The position numbers were made by a program, and so were the translations under genes. The notes beneath the pieces were generated by a model, which saw only the letters and a program-made list of their open reading frames with translations, was not told the DNA's origin and ran no database searches. Shown one piece after another: positions 49,908-58,422 of a stretch of DNA of 64,000 nt (within the stretch, counting starts at the first letter, position 1; each line of letters starts with the position of its first letter). Source of the DNA: an uncultured Clostridia bacterium (GTDB lineage: Bacteria; Bacillota; Clostridia; Christensenellales; QALW01); assembly GCA_934434555.1 (NCBI GenBank), contig CAKRZX010000003.1:97122-161121 (forward strand), given 5' to 3'.

Positions 49908-50792
49908 TTACACCTTCTCTCTCTTCTTCTTGCCCAAAAATCCGTTGGGGCGTACAAGAAGAATTATTATAAGTATTGAAAATTCAATAGCGTCCGTGTA
50001 AGGTGCAAGTACGGTAATTTTGTTTGCAATACATTCAACTACGCCCAGAAGCACACCGCCGAGCATCGCGCCGGGGATAGAGCCAATACCGCCGATAACC
50101 GCCGCGGTAAATGCCTTGATGCCGGGCATTGCTCCCAAGGTGCTTGAAACGTTGGGCGCGCGCATAAGCAAAAACAGACCTGCAAGCGCTGCCAAAGCCG
50201 AACCTATTGCAAAGGTTACGGTAATAATCCTGTTTACGTTTATGCCCATAAGCTGAGCAGTGTCGCGGTCCTCGGAAACGGCAATCATGGCGCGTCCCAC
50301 TTTGGTATACTTAATAAAAAGTGTAAGAACAGTCATAAGTACTACCGTTGAGCCGAGGGTTACAAGGGTTGCCATCTGCAATTTCAGGTCGCCTACCTGA
50401 ACCGAACCGAGTTTATCAAATATCCTTACCATTTTGGGTGCTGAACCGAAAACAATCTGTGCAAGGCTTTGCAAAAGGTAACTTACGCCGATGGCAGTGA
50501 TAAGCACCGCCAGGGGCGATGCACCGCGCAGGGGCTTATAGGCAACTTTTTCAATAACAATGCCCAAAACCGTGCAGATTATTACTGCCGTAAAAACGGC
50601 AAGCAGGGGGTGGCCCAAAAGGCTCATTGTTACATAAATCGTATAGCCGCCTACCATTATAATGTCGCCGTGGGCAAAGTTAAGCATTTTTGCAATGCCG
50701 TAAACCATAGTGTACCCAAGGGCAATCATTGCATAGATACCGCCTAAACTTATGCCGTTTACAAGGGTAGCAATGAAATCCGTAAAAGTCAT
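49908..50792 (-). CDS. livH: Branched-chain amino acid ABC permease LivH
   Basis: The 294-residue permease has about eight helices. GISLGGIYAMIALGYTMVYG, MLNFAHGDIIMVGGY and the loop GRAMIAVSEDRDTAQLMGIN are LivH features. The ATG at 50792 is used; the ribosome site AGGA is about ten bases ahead. The longer frame to 50849 crosses the leader. A weak stem-loop separates it from livK. Confidence 0.94.
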   Translation of the reverse strand: MTFTDFIATLVNGISLGGIYAMIALGYTMVYGIAKMLNFAHGDIIMVGGYTIYVTMSLLGHPLLAVFTAVIICTVLGIVIEKVAYKPLRGASPLAVLITAIGVSYLLQSLAQIVFGSAPKMVRIFDKLGSVQVGDLKLQMATLVTLGSTVVLMTVLTLFIKYTKVGRAMIAVSEDRDTAQLMGINVNRIITVTFAIGSALAALAGLFLLMRAPNVSSTLGAMPGIKAFTAAVIGGIGSIPGAMLGGVLLGVVECIANKITVLAPYTDAIEFSILIIILLVRPNGFLGKKKREKV

Positions 50793-50871
50793 ATTATCAA
50801 TCCGTCCTAACTTGTGTGTTTGCACCGGACGCATTTTGTCCCGATGCACAGTAACCTATAAATACGCAAAG

Positions 50872-50899
50872 TGCCGATGCCCTTTTTTGAGCATCGGCA
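50872..50899 (-). terminator. Stem-loop between livK and livH
   Basis: TGCCGATGC and GCATCGGCA form a 9-bp stem with a 10-base loop. The U tract is weak, so it more likely attenuates or stabilises the livK mRNA than fully ends it. This would give more binding protein than permease. Confidence 0.55.
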
Positions 50900-50936
50900 G
50901 GTTGCGTTTCAACCTGAAACTTGCAAAAAAAGCGTA

Positions 50937-52130
50937 TTATTTATCTGCTTCTTTAATTACATATTTAAGAGCAGTTTTATTTACGTATCCGTTTGCGTCC
51001 CAGGTAACACTGTCGCCCGTTACGCCCGAGAATTTGAATCCGCCCTGGAACTCTTCTTTAAGCAGGTCGCAAAGGTCGGAAGCGCTTATTGTTACGGGTA
51101 TATCCTTGCCCTTTGCCTTAATTGCCTTCATGGCGTCAACAAGAGCGTATATGCAGTCATAAGCCGATGCACCGAACTGGTTAAGCGTATCTTTTCCGTA
51201 TTTGGCAACGTATTTGTCAATAAACACCTTTGATGCGCCTTCGGTTGCCTTGGAGTTGAACTGTGAAAGCATTGAAACTTCCTGGGGAACAGTTGTGATA
51301 TCAAAGCCTTCGATCGAGTCGATACCGTCAAGACCGTCGCAGCCGTAGAACACGGTGTCCTTGCTCATTATACTCTTTGCCTGTGTTATAAACAGCGATG
51401 CAGGAGCCGCATATATGGGCAGGAACACGAACTTGCAATCTTTAAGGGTATCGATCTGTGTTGCAAAGTCGGTAGCGGTGTTTTCGGTAAAGCTTGTTTC
51501 TTTAAGGGTTATCGAAGAATCAAGCGTTGCCTTGAACTTATCAAATATTCCCTTTGAATAGGCATCGTCGGATTTATAGAACGCGCCGATTGTCTGACCC
51601 TTGTAATCTTCGTTTACCTGCTTCGCCGCAACGGCACCCTGGTTGGAGTCGGCAAAGCACATCTGATAACCGTTGTCAAATTCGGGAACCGCGTCAGCCG
51701 AAGCCGAGGGAGTAAGGAAGAACACATTGTCCTCGTGCGAAAGCTGCTTCCATTCAAGACAGGGTGCGGTCGTTACCGTTCCCAGGGAAAGCTGCATTCC
51801 GCCTTCAAGCAGTTTTGCATAGTTTGTTGAAACTTTTGTTGCGTCGTGCATATCGTCCATTGCAACAAATTTGAATTTTACGCCGTCAAGTCCGCCGGCT
51901 GCGTTAATTTCTTCAACAGCCATTTCAGCCGCGTTTTTAACCGCAACACCGTAAACAGCCGCGCCGCCCGTAAGGGGTCCGCTTACGCCGATTACATACT
52001 CTGTATTCTTGGCGGTATAACCGCTTCCGCCCTCTGTTTTTCCACAGCCCGTAAAGGCAAGTGAACAGGCTGCCATTGCCACTGCCGCGCCTACTGATAC
52101 GACGCTTTTGAACATTGATTTCGTTTTCAT
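50937..52130 (-). CDS. livK: Branched-chain amino acid binding lipoprotein
   Basis: The 397-residue protein has a lipoprotein signal (hydrophobic stretch ending LAFTGC, Cys at about 29). A type I periplasmic-binding fold follows, with VIGVSGPLTGGAAVYG, AVEEINAAGGLDGV, ITSPSASA-like LTPSASADAVPEF and the hinge YAKLLEGGMQLSLG. It captures amino acids at the cell surface for the LivHMGF complex. First gene of the operon. Confidence 0.94.
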   Translation of the reverse strand: MKTKSMFKSVVSVGAAVAMAACSLAFTGCGKTEGGSGYTAKNTEYVIGVSGPLTGGAAVYGVAVKNAAEMAVEEINAAGGLDGVKFKFVAMDDMHDATKVSTNYAKLLEGGMQLSLGTVTTAPCLEWKQLSHEDNVFFLTPSASADAVPEFDNGYQMCFADSNQGAVAAKQVNEDYKGQTIGAFYKSDDAYSKGIFDKFKATLDSSITLKETSFTENTATDFATQIDTLKDCKFVFLPIYAAPASLFITQAKSIMSKDTVFYGCDGLDGIDSIEGFDITTVPQEVSMLSQFNSKATEGASKVFIDKYVAKYGKDTLNQFGASAYDCIYALVDAMKAIKAKGKDIPVTISASDLCDLLKEEFQGGFKFSGVTGDSVTWDANGYVNKTALKYVIKEADK

Positions 52131-52196
52131 CTTCTATTCACCTCATTTTGTTTTTTCGGCAGGGGCTTTCAAGCCCTTGTCCGAATTGATGTGCAT

Positions 52197-52225
52197 AGTA
52201 TAGTCCTGTTTTTAATATAAGTCAA
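52197..52225 (-). promoter_or_regulatory. Promoter of liv operon
   Basis: On the minus strand TTGACT (52225-52220) and TATACT (52202-52197) are 17 bp apart. An inverted repeat, CTTATATAAAGATAAG, lies just upstream of the -35 box (about 52240-52256) and may be an operator. Confidence 0.6.
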
Positions 52226-52298
52226 TCAAATAAAACTTATCTTTATATAAGAAAACCTTATGTGTCATATTCGCTGTACCGAACACATAAAATCGGGT

Positions 52299-53711
52299 TT
52301 ATTTTTTCGACAGATATTCATCGATTGCCGCCGCCGCGGTCTTGCCCGCACCCATTGCAAGGATAACGGTTGCCGCGCCGGTAACGGCGTCGCCGCCTGC
52401 ATAAACGCCCGTCTTTGTGGTCTGACAGGTTTCCTCGTTTACTATTATTCCGCCGCGTGCGTTTACTTCAAGCCCCTTTGTGGTATTCTTTATAAGCGGG
52501 TTGGGCGATGTGCCTACCGCGATAATAACCGCGTCCACATCCAAATCAAATTCGCTTCCGGGAATCGCAACGGGACGGCGTCTGCCCCTTTCGTCAGGCT
52601 CGCCAAGTTCCATTTTTATGCAGCGCATTTTTTCCACACTGCCGTTTTTCGGGTCGCGCCTGTCGTCAGGATTATTGTACTCTTTAATTTCAACGGGATT
52701 ATTGAGCAGCATAAACTCAATTCCCTCTTCCATTGCGTGCTCAACTTCCTCTTTTCGTGCGGGAAGTTCGTCAAGAGAGCGGCGGTATACAATATATACG
52801 TGTTCCGCACCCAGCCGCATTGCGGTACGCGCCGCGTCCATGGCAACGTTTCCGCCGCCTACAACCGCCACGCGCTTTGCTTTCATAACGGGTGTTGATG
52901 AGTCTTCAAGGTACGCTTTCATAAGATTGTTTCGCGTTAAAAACTCGTTTGCGGAATATACGCCCTTTGCGCCCTCGCTGGGAATGCCCAAAAAATTGGG
53001 AAGTCCCGCGCCCGAGCCGATGAATACCGCCTCAAAGCCCATATCAAACAGTTCGTCCACCGTAAGGGTCTTGCCGATAACAACATTTGTTTCCACGTCA
53101 ACGCCGAGTTTCTTTAATGTTTCAACTTCTTTTTCGACTATCGCTTTTGGGAGCCTGAATTCGGGAATCCCGTACACAAGCACGCCGCCCGCCAGGTGAA
53201 GTGCTTCATAAACCGTTACCGAGTATCCCTTTTTTGCCAAATCGCCCGCACAGGTAAGTCCCGACGGACCTGAGCCTACAACAGCAACTTTGTGTCCGTT
53301 GGGTTCGGGCTTTGTAAGCGTTCCGCCGTGGGCGTTATGGAAATCGGCAACAAAGCGTTCAAGCCTGCCGATGCCTACCGCTTCGCCCTTTATGCCCCGC
53401 ACGCATTTTGATTCGCACTGCTTTTCCTGAGGGCATACTCTTCCGCACACCGCGGGCAGGCTTGACGACTGACTTATTATATTGTACGCCTCTTCAAATT
53501 CGCCCTCACGAACTTTTTCTATAAACGCGGGAATATGTATTTTTACGGGGCAGCCCTGGACACAGGGCATATTTTTGCAGTTCAGACACCGCGCCGCTTC
53601 GTCAAGAGCGGTTGTCTCATCGTAGCCCAGCGCCACTTCGTTAAAATTTCTCGCCCGCACTTTTGCGTCCTGTGTGGGCATAGGATTTTTGTTCATACTC
53701 ATATTCGGCAT
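52299..53711 (-). CDS. nfnB: NADPH-side subunit of bifurcating transhydrogenase NfnB
   Basis: The 470-residue flavoprotein resembles the glutamate synthase small subunit. N-terminal Cys motifs CLNCKNMPCVQGCP and CGRVCPQEKQCESKC bind two 4Fe-4S clusters; GSGPSGLTCAGDLA binds FAD and GGGNVAMDAARTA binds NADPH. Its direct coupling to an FNR-like NfnA subunit, and the absence of a GltB gene, point to NfnAB: NADH plus reduced ferredoxin reduce two NADP by electron bifurcation. ATG 53711 overlaps the nfnA end and follows AAGGGGGA. Confidence 0.9.
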   Translation of the reverse strand: MPNMSMNKNPMPTQDAKVRARNFNEVALGYDETTALDEAARCLNCKNMPCVQGCPVKIHIPAFIEKVREGEFEEAYNIISQSSSLPAVCGRVCPQEKQCESKCVRGIKGEAVGIGRLERFVADFHNAHGGTLTKPEPNGHKVAVVGSGPSGLTCAGDLAKKGYSVTVYEALHLAGGVLVYGIPEFRLPKAIVEKEVETLKKLGVDVETNVVIGKTLTVDELFDMGFEAVFIGSGAGLPNFLGIPSEGAKGVYSANEFLTRNNLMKAYLEDSSTPVMKAKRVAVVGGGNVAMDAARTAMRLGAEHVYIVYRRSLDELPARKEEVEHAMEEGIEFMLLNNPVEIKEYNNPDDRRDPKNGSVEKMRCIKMELGEPDERGRRRPVAIPGSEFDLDVDAVIIAVGTSPNPLIKNTTKGLEVNARGGIIVNEETCQTTKTGVYAGGDAVTGAATVILAMGAGKTAAAAIDEYLSKK

Positions 53712-53712
53712 A

Positions 53713-54555
53713 TCACTGTTCCCCCTTTTTAAGCAGATTGCAGGTTTCTTCGTAAGCGTGTCTTTCAAAATCGCGGTACATTCCGCTGCGCATCATCGCC
53801 TCGTCAAAATCCACCTGATATCCGTCAAAATCAGGGCCGTCAACACAGGCGAACTTCGTTTTTCCGCCTACCGTAAGCCGGCAGCCGCCGCACATTCCCG
53901 TGCCGTCTATCATAATGGGATTCATTGAAACGGTGGTCTTTACGCCGTAAGGTCTTGCCGTTTCAACAACGAATTTCATCATTATAAGCGGTCCGATAGT
54001 TATAATTTCATCAAACTTTTCGCCCTTTTCAAGCATTTCTTTAAGCGCTTCGGTAACAAGACCCTTTCTGCCCGCCGTGCCGTCGTCGGTCATAAGCGTA
54101 AGAGTATCGGAACAGGCGGCAAACTCATCTTCAAGGATGACCAAATCCTTATCGCGGAATCCGATTATCGAATGCACCCGACAGCCCTCGGAGTGAAGTT
54201 TTTTCGCAACGGGAAGCGCGATTGCGCAGCCCACGCCGCCTCCTACGATACATACGTTCTTTCTGCCCTCGGTTTCGGTTTTGTTGCCCAGGGGTCCCAC
54301 AAAATCTTCAATGAAGTCGCCCTCGTTTTTGGCGTTCAGTTTTGCGGTTGTTGCGCCCACTATCTGAAAAATTATATCCACCGTACCCGCGGTTCTGTCA
54401 AACCCGGCAACGGTAAGGGGTATACGCTCGCCGTCCTTATCGGTGCGCAGAATAATAAACTGCCCCGGTTCTGCCTTTTTGGCAACAAGGGGCGCGCAAA
54501 TACTCATAAACGTCACCGTAGGGTTAAGTTCTTTCTTTTTAACAATTCTGTACAT
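53713..54555 (-). CDS. nfnA: FAD/NAD-binding subunit of bifurcating transhydrogenase NfnA
   Basis: The 280-residue protein has an FAD domain (about 1-95, PGQFIILRT), an NAD domain (GGGVGCAIALPVAKKL, about 105-120) and a C-terminal Cys cluster (GTGMCGGCRLTVGGKTKFACVDG, in parts) for a 2Fe-2S centre. These match the dihydroorotate dehydrogenase electron-transfer/NfnA family. ATG 54555 follows AGAGGA. It precedes nfnB, as in other Nfn operons. Confidence 0.9.
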   Translation of the reverse strand: MYRIVKKKELNPTVTFMSICAPLVAKKAEPGQFIILRTDKDGERIPLTVAGFDRTAGTVDIIFQIVGATTAKLNAKNEGDFIEDFVGPLGNKTETEGRKNVCIVGGGVGCAIALPVAKKLHSEGCRVHSIIGFRDKDLVILEDEFAACSDTLTLMTDDGTAGRKGLVTEALKEMLEKGEKFDEIITIGPLIMMKFVVETARPYGVKTTVSMNPIMIDGTGMCGGCRLTVGGKTKFACVDGPDFDGYQVDFDEAMMRSGMYRDFERHAYEETCNLLKKGEQ

Positions 54556-54605
54556 CTTAAAATCCTCTTTTATGTTTTTGCGGCGCAAATTCTGCGCCGC
54601 AAAGA

Positions 54606-55217
54606 TTATTTTTCAAGTTTGTCAAGCCTGTCGCTTAACTTTTTAAGTGCCTGAGCCACAGGGTCGGGAATATGGGTGTGGTCCAGCATTTCAACCTTTT
54701 CGCCCGCAACGCGGACAACTTTTGCCGGAACGCCCACCGCCGTTGCGTGGTCGGGAATTTCGTTAAGCACCACCGCGTTTGAGGCTATTCGGGCATTATC
54801 GCCCACCTTAAATGAGCCAAGCACCTTTGCACCCGCGCCCACAAGCACGTTGTTCCCCAAGGTAGGGTGGCGTTTACCCTTTTCCTTGCCCGAGCCGCCG
54901 AGCGTCACGCCCTGATACAAAAGACAGTCGTCCCCTATAACGGTAGTTTCGCCTATAACGATACCCATACCGTGGTCAATAACAAGTCGCTTGCCTATTT
55001 CCGCGCCCGGGTGAATTTCTATGCCTGTCTTTTTTCTCGTGCGCTGTGAAATTGCCCGTGCAATGAAAAAATGACCGTGTTTATAAAACCAATGGGCGAT
55101 GCGATGACGTATTATCGCTTTTACGCCCGGATAAAGCAAAAAAATGCTTAATTTACTTCTTGCCGCAGGGTCACGTTCCCTGTACGCGTTAAGAAGTTCG
55201 TCTAATTCTCTGAACAT
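54606..55217 (-). CDS. cysE: Serine O-acetyltransferase
   Basis: The 203-residue enzyme makes O-acetylserine for cysteine synthesis. A helical N-terminus (about 1-60) is followed by a left-handed beta-helix of hexapeptide repeats (about 65-170). Catalytic His residues lie in EIHPGAEIG and VIDHGMGIVIG, and GVTLGGSGKEKGKRHPTLG follows. The C-terminal 25 residues form a short coiled helix rather than the usual Ile-ended inhibitory tail. It has its own promoter. Confidence 0.94.
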   Translation of the reverse strand: MFRELDELLNAYRERDPAARSKLSIFLLYPGVKAIIRHRIAHWFYKHGHFFIARAISQRTRKKTGIEIHPGAEIGKRLVIDHGMGIVIGETTVIGDDCLLYQGVTLGGSGKEKGKRHPTLGNNVLVGAGAKVLGSFKVGDNARIASNAVVLNEIPDHATAVGVPAKVVRVAGEKVEMLDHTHIPDPVAQALKKLSDRLDKLEK

Positions 55218-55243
55218 ATCTTCTCCTACAATATTATATATTA

Positions 55244-55272
55244 AATATAAACAAGAACTGCGATTTAGTCAA
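55244..55272 (-). promoter_or_regulatory. Promoter of cysE
   Basis: On the minus strand TTGACT (55272-55267) and TATATT (55249-55244) are 17 bp apart, about 27 bp before the start codon. Confidence 0.6.
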
Positions 55273-55365
55273 GAAAAAATCGCGATTTCTTTGAAAAAAC
55301 ATTCCCAATCAGGCATTTTTGTACCGCAGCAAACATAAAATAGCCCTGCAAGCACATCAAATTGC

Positions 55366-55394
55366 TTGAATTATTGCGGAAAGTGTGATACAAT
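55366..55394 (+). promoter_or_regulatory. Promoter of mreB-family gene
   Basis: TTGAAT (55366-55371) and TACAAT (55389-55394) are 17 bp apart, about 50 bp before the ATG at 55445. Confidence 0.55.
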
Positions 55395-55444
55395 GAATAC
55401 AGTTACTAAGGATTACCGAGACATCGAAAATCAGTGAGGTTATT

Positions 55445-56458
55445 ATGCTTTTCAAACGTCAGGACATAGCAATAGATTTAGGCACCGCCACCGTGCTTAT
55501 ATATGTTAAGGGCAAAGGTATAGTTTTGCGCGAACCAAGCGTTGTTGCGGTTGATACTGAAACGGGTACCGTACAGGGCGTGGGTTTTGAGGCACAGCGT
55601 ATGCTCGGCAGAGCGCCCGAGAGCATTACCGTTGTCCGCCCGTTGCGCGACGGCGTTATTTCCGACGGCGACATTACCCAGCAAATGCTTGAACTCTTTA
55701 TGAAAAAAGCCGTTCCAAAGCGCAGTTTGTTCAAGCCCCGTATAATTATGTGCGTCCCCAGCGGCGTTACCGATGTGGAGCAGCGTTCCGTTCTCGGCGC
55801 GGCGCAACGGCTGGGCGCAAAAAACGCCTTTATTATGGAAGAACCCAAAGCCGCGGCAATCGGTGCAAACATCGATATCAATCAACCCCACGGCACAATG
55901 ATTGTGGATATCGGCGGCGGCACTACCGACATTGCTCTGCTTTCTTTGGGCGGATGCGTAATAAGCAAATCGGTTAAGGCGGCAGGCAATAAGATGGATG
56001 ACGATATAGTAAAATATATGCGCAAAAAGCACAACCTGCTAATAGGCGAACGCACGGCGGAGATGCTTAAAATAAATATCGGTTCGGCGTGGCCCCGTTC
56101 CGAAACGCTCCATTCCGAAGTTATGGGCAGAAACCTGCTTACGGGTCTGCCGAAGAGCATAGAAGTTTCTTCGGAAGAAATTCACGAAGCGTTACAGGAT
56201 TCCTTTGACCGCATTCTTTCGGGAATTTTAGGTGTGCTTGATGATGCCCCCCCGGAGCTTGCCGCGGATATTATCGAAAGCGGAATCGTGCTTACCGGCG
56301 GCGGGTCACTGCTTTTGGGCTTTGACAAACTTATTTCTTCCGCCACGGGCGTAAACTGCTTTGTTGCCGATGACGCCATTTCCTGCGTTGCCCTGGGCGC
56401 AGGCAAATGCCTTGACAATCTTGACTACTACGACCCTGCTCTCTCCGACGAACTGTAA
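55445..56458 (+). CDS. Rod-shape actin homologue MreB/Mbl
   Basis: The 337-residue actin-fold ATPase forms membrane filaments that direct cell-wall synthesis. Nucleotide-site motifs: IDLGTATVLIY (phosphate 1), VDIGGGTTDIALL (phosphate 2) and VLTGGGSLL (adenosine). EEPKAAAIGANI is also typical. It stands alone, not with mreC/mreD, which suggests an Mbl- or MreBH-like paralogue. GAGG lies ahead of the ATG. Confidence 0.94.
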   Translation: MLFKRQDIAIDLGTATVLIYVKGKGIVLREPSVVAVDTETGTVQGVGFEAQRMLGRAPESITVVRPLRDGVISDGDITQQMLELFMKKAVPKRSLFKPRIIMCVPSGVTDVEQRSVLGAAQRLGAKNAFIMEEPKAAAIGANIDINQPHGTMIVDIGGGTTDIALLSLGGCVISKSVKAAGNKMDDDIVKYMRKKHNLLIGERTAEMLKINIGSAWPRSETLHSEVMGRNLLTGLPKSIEVSSEEIHEALQDSFDRILSGILGVLDDAPPELAADIIESGIVLTGGGSLLLGFDKLISSATGVNCFVADDAISCVALGAGKCLDNLDYYDPALSDEL

Positions 56459-56463
56459 TATTT

Positions 56464-56498
56464 AACCCCGGTACGATTTTAATGTGCCGGGGTTTGGT
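56464..56498 (+). terminator. Terminator of mreB-family gene
   Basis: The stem AACCCCGGTAC / GTGCCGGGGTT (one G-T pair) is followed by TGGTTTATC, a weak T tract. Confidence 0.7.
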
Positions 56499-56622
56499 TT
56501 ATCCGTTGTTTTGAAATTACTAAATCGCGATTCGGTAAATCGCGACCTGTTCTGCGCTTCCTCGCATTTTTCTCCCTATTCCCGCTCCCGCTTTTCCCGG
56601 CAGACAAAGCCGTACATATCGT

Positions 56623-56673
56623 TATGCATAAGAGAACCGAACCCTGACGCCGAAAATGGTTCTCTTATGCATA
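56623..56673. mobile_element. Compact MITE copy (47 bp plus TA flanks)
   Basis: TGCATAAGAGAACC (56625-56638) and its exact complement at 56658-56671 enclose 19 bases. TA flanks both sides (56623-56624, 56672-56673). The left 38 bases match one end of the 274-bp element at 61177-61450 with one difference, so this is an internal-deletion derivative. The remaining bases of 56499-56793 show no gene. Confidence 0.7.
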
Positions 56674-56793
56674 TGTTTGCCTCCGCATAGTCAATCTGTA
56701 TTCCCTGAATCCAAGTCATTTTCCGTTCCGCTTTCGTGATTGCAGTATAGCAGATTCACGCCGTGTTTTCCTGATTCTGAATGCTTTCAGGTG

Positions 56794-58422
56794 TCAGTTT
56801 TTCTTAATCTCTATGCATCTGCCGCCGAGATGCTCGTAAATTCTGTGAGAAATCGAAATCACGGTGCGCTCTTTTGACGCACGGCGCAAGGCGTTCAGTA
56901 CCCGGGCCTCGGTTTCGGCATCAAGATTTGCGGTGATTTCATCAAGCAGCAGCACTGCGGGATTTGCCGCCGTGGCACGGGCAATGGCAAGCAGTTGCCT
57001 CTCGCCCTGTGAAAACATTCCCTCCGTGCATTCTGTTTCGTACCCTCGCGGCAGCCCGCGGATAACGCCGTCCATTCCCGCAAGTTCGGCGGCTTTTTTT
57101 GCCGCTTCTTCCGTAATGCGTTTGTCGCCGAGCGTAATTTGGTCAAGCACCGTTCCCGGAACGCGTGAAAAATGCTGTTCCACACAGCCTATGAGAAAGC
57201 GCCGCTCGCTGTCGGTAATATCAAAAACGCTTTCGCCCCCGACGGTAACCGTGCCGGATTCGGGCTTATAAAGTCCAAGCAGCAGGCGAAACACGGTGCT
57301 TTTGCCCGCGCCCGTTCTTCCCGTAAGCATAACCTGTTCCCCCGATTTCACCGTCATTGAAAAATCGTGCAGCACGGGCTTTTCGCCGTATCCGAACGTA
57401 ACGTGCGAAAGTTCAACATCGCCTTTTGTTCTCTTTTTACTCCTTTTCGGGATTTCCCGCTCCGGTTGGGATAAAAACGCATCTATCCGCTTTACGCCCG
57501 CCATAGCCGACTGAATCGTCTGTATTTCCATACCCAGACTTTCAATAGGCGCGAAAATGCGGGAAATATAATTTATAACCGCAACGGACGTGCCTACCGA
57601 CATTCCGAACAGCGCAAGGATTTCCGCCTTGCGCGACACGGAAAGCAGCATTACGATTCCCACCGCTGCGGCATTCAGCAAAAACACGGCAGGCGAATAT
57701 ATTGCGTCGTAAAAATTTGTTTTTTCCACTGCGGCGTAACTTTCGCCTAAGCTTTTATCGTAGCGGCGTTCCATACAGTTTTCGATTCCCAGTGCGTGCA
57801 CGGTACGGATATTATGCAGTGTTTCCGGCACCTGTCCCGATACTTCGGCAACGGCGCGGCGATTTTCAAGCTGCGCCGAAAGCATTCTTTTTTGAACCAA
57901 TCGGGTAAAAACCGCAAACAGCGGAAGCACCGCCGCAAGTACAAGCGCAAGTCCCGTATTTTTTACCGCGATAACGGCAAGCATCGACAAAATGCGGCAC
58001 GCATCCGCAGCCATACTGATTATGCCCGACGTAAAAAGCGCTTCAACGGTATCCACATCGCCCGAAAAACGTGCGGCAACTTCGCCCGGTTTCTGTGTTA
58101 CAAGCGTGTTCGCCGGCAGCCTGATAAGTTTTTCCGACATTTCGGAGCGCAGCGCGTGGGTCATTTTTTGCCCGAAAAGCACAATCAGACTTTCCTGCAA
58201 GGAAGAGAATATTCCCTCTGCCGCCAGGCTTATAAAATACATAAGCACGGCGAGAAACGTAATGGATATGCCTTGGGTAAGGCTATCGATAATGCGGGCA
58301 AGCAGCAGCGGCGGAATCAGCGATGCAGCCACCGAACCCGCAACGCACATCAGCGTTCCCGCAGCAAGCAGCCGGTGCGACCGTACCGCCGATTTCAGCG
58401 CGTAGAATACGTTATTCTTCAT
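56794..58422 (-). CDS. ABC exporter half-transporter B
   Basis: The 542-residue protein has six membrane helices (about 15-290) and an ATPase domain (about 325-542). Walker A is GRTGAGKST, Walker B LLLDEIT with the catalytic Glu, and switch His is in SISHRIYE. The signature is altered to FSQGERQLLAIARA instead of LSGGQ. With the partner gene's Asp in Walker B this gives one degenerate and one intact ATP site, as in heterodimeric exporters of the BmrCD/TM287-288 type. ATG 58422 follows GGGGG and overlaps the partner's end. Confidence 0.92.
   Translation of the reverse strand: MKNNVFYALKSAVRSHRLLAAGTLMCVAGSVAASLIPPLLLARIIDSLTQGISITFLAVLMYFISLAAEGIFSSLQESLIVLFGQKMTHALRSEMSEKLIRLPANTLVTQKPGEVAARFSGDVDTVEALFTSGIISMAADACRILSMLAVIAVKNTGLALVLAAVLPLFAVFTRLVQKRMLSAQLENRRAVAEVSGQVPETLHNIRTVHALGIENCMERRYDKSLGESYAAVEKTNFYDAIYSPAVFLLNAAAVGIVMLLSVSRKAEILALFGMSVGTSVAVINYISRIFAPIESLGMEIQTIQSAMAGVKRIDAFLSQPEREIPKRSKKRTKGDVELSHVTFGYGEKPVLHDFSMTVKSGEQVMLTGRTGAGKSTVFRLLLGLYKPESGTVTVGGESVFDITDSERRFLIGCVEQHFSRVPGTVLDQITLGDKRITEEAAKKAAELAGMDGVIRGLPRGYETECTEGMFSQGERQLLAIARATAANPAVLLLDEITANLDAETEARVLNALRRASKERTVISISHRIYEHLGGRCIEIKKN

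Noticed and set aside
52299..53711. Annotation as glutamate synthase small subunit (gltD)
   Set aside because: No large subunit is nearby and the gene is coupled to an FNR-like partner, which fits NfnAB better.
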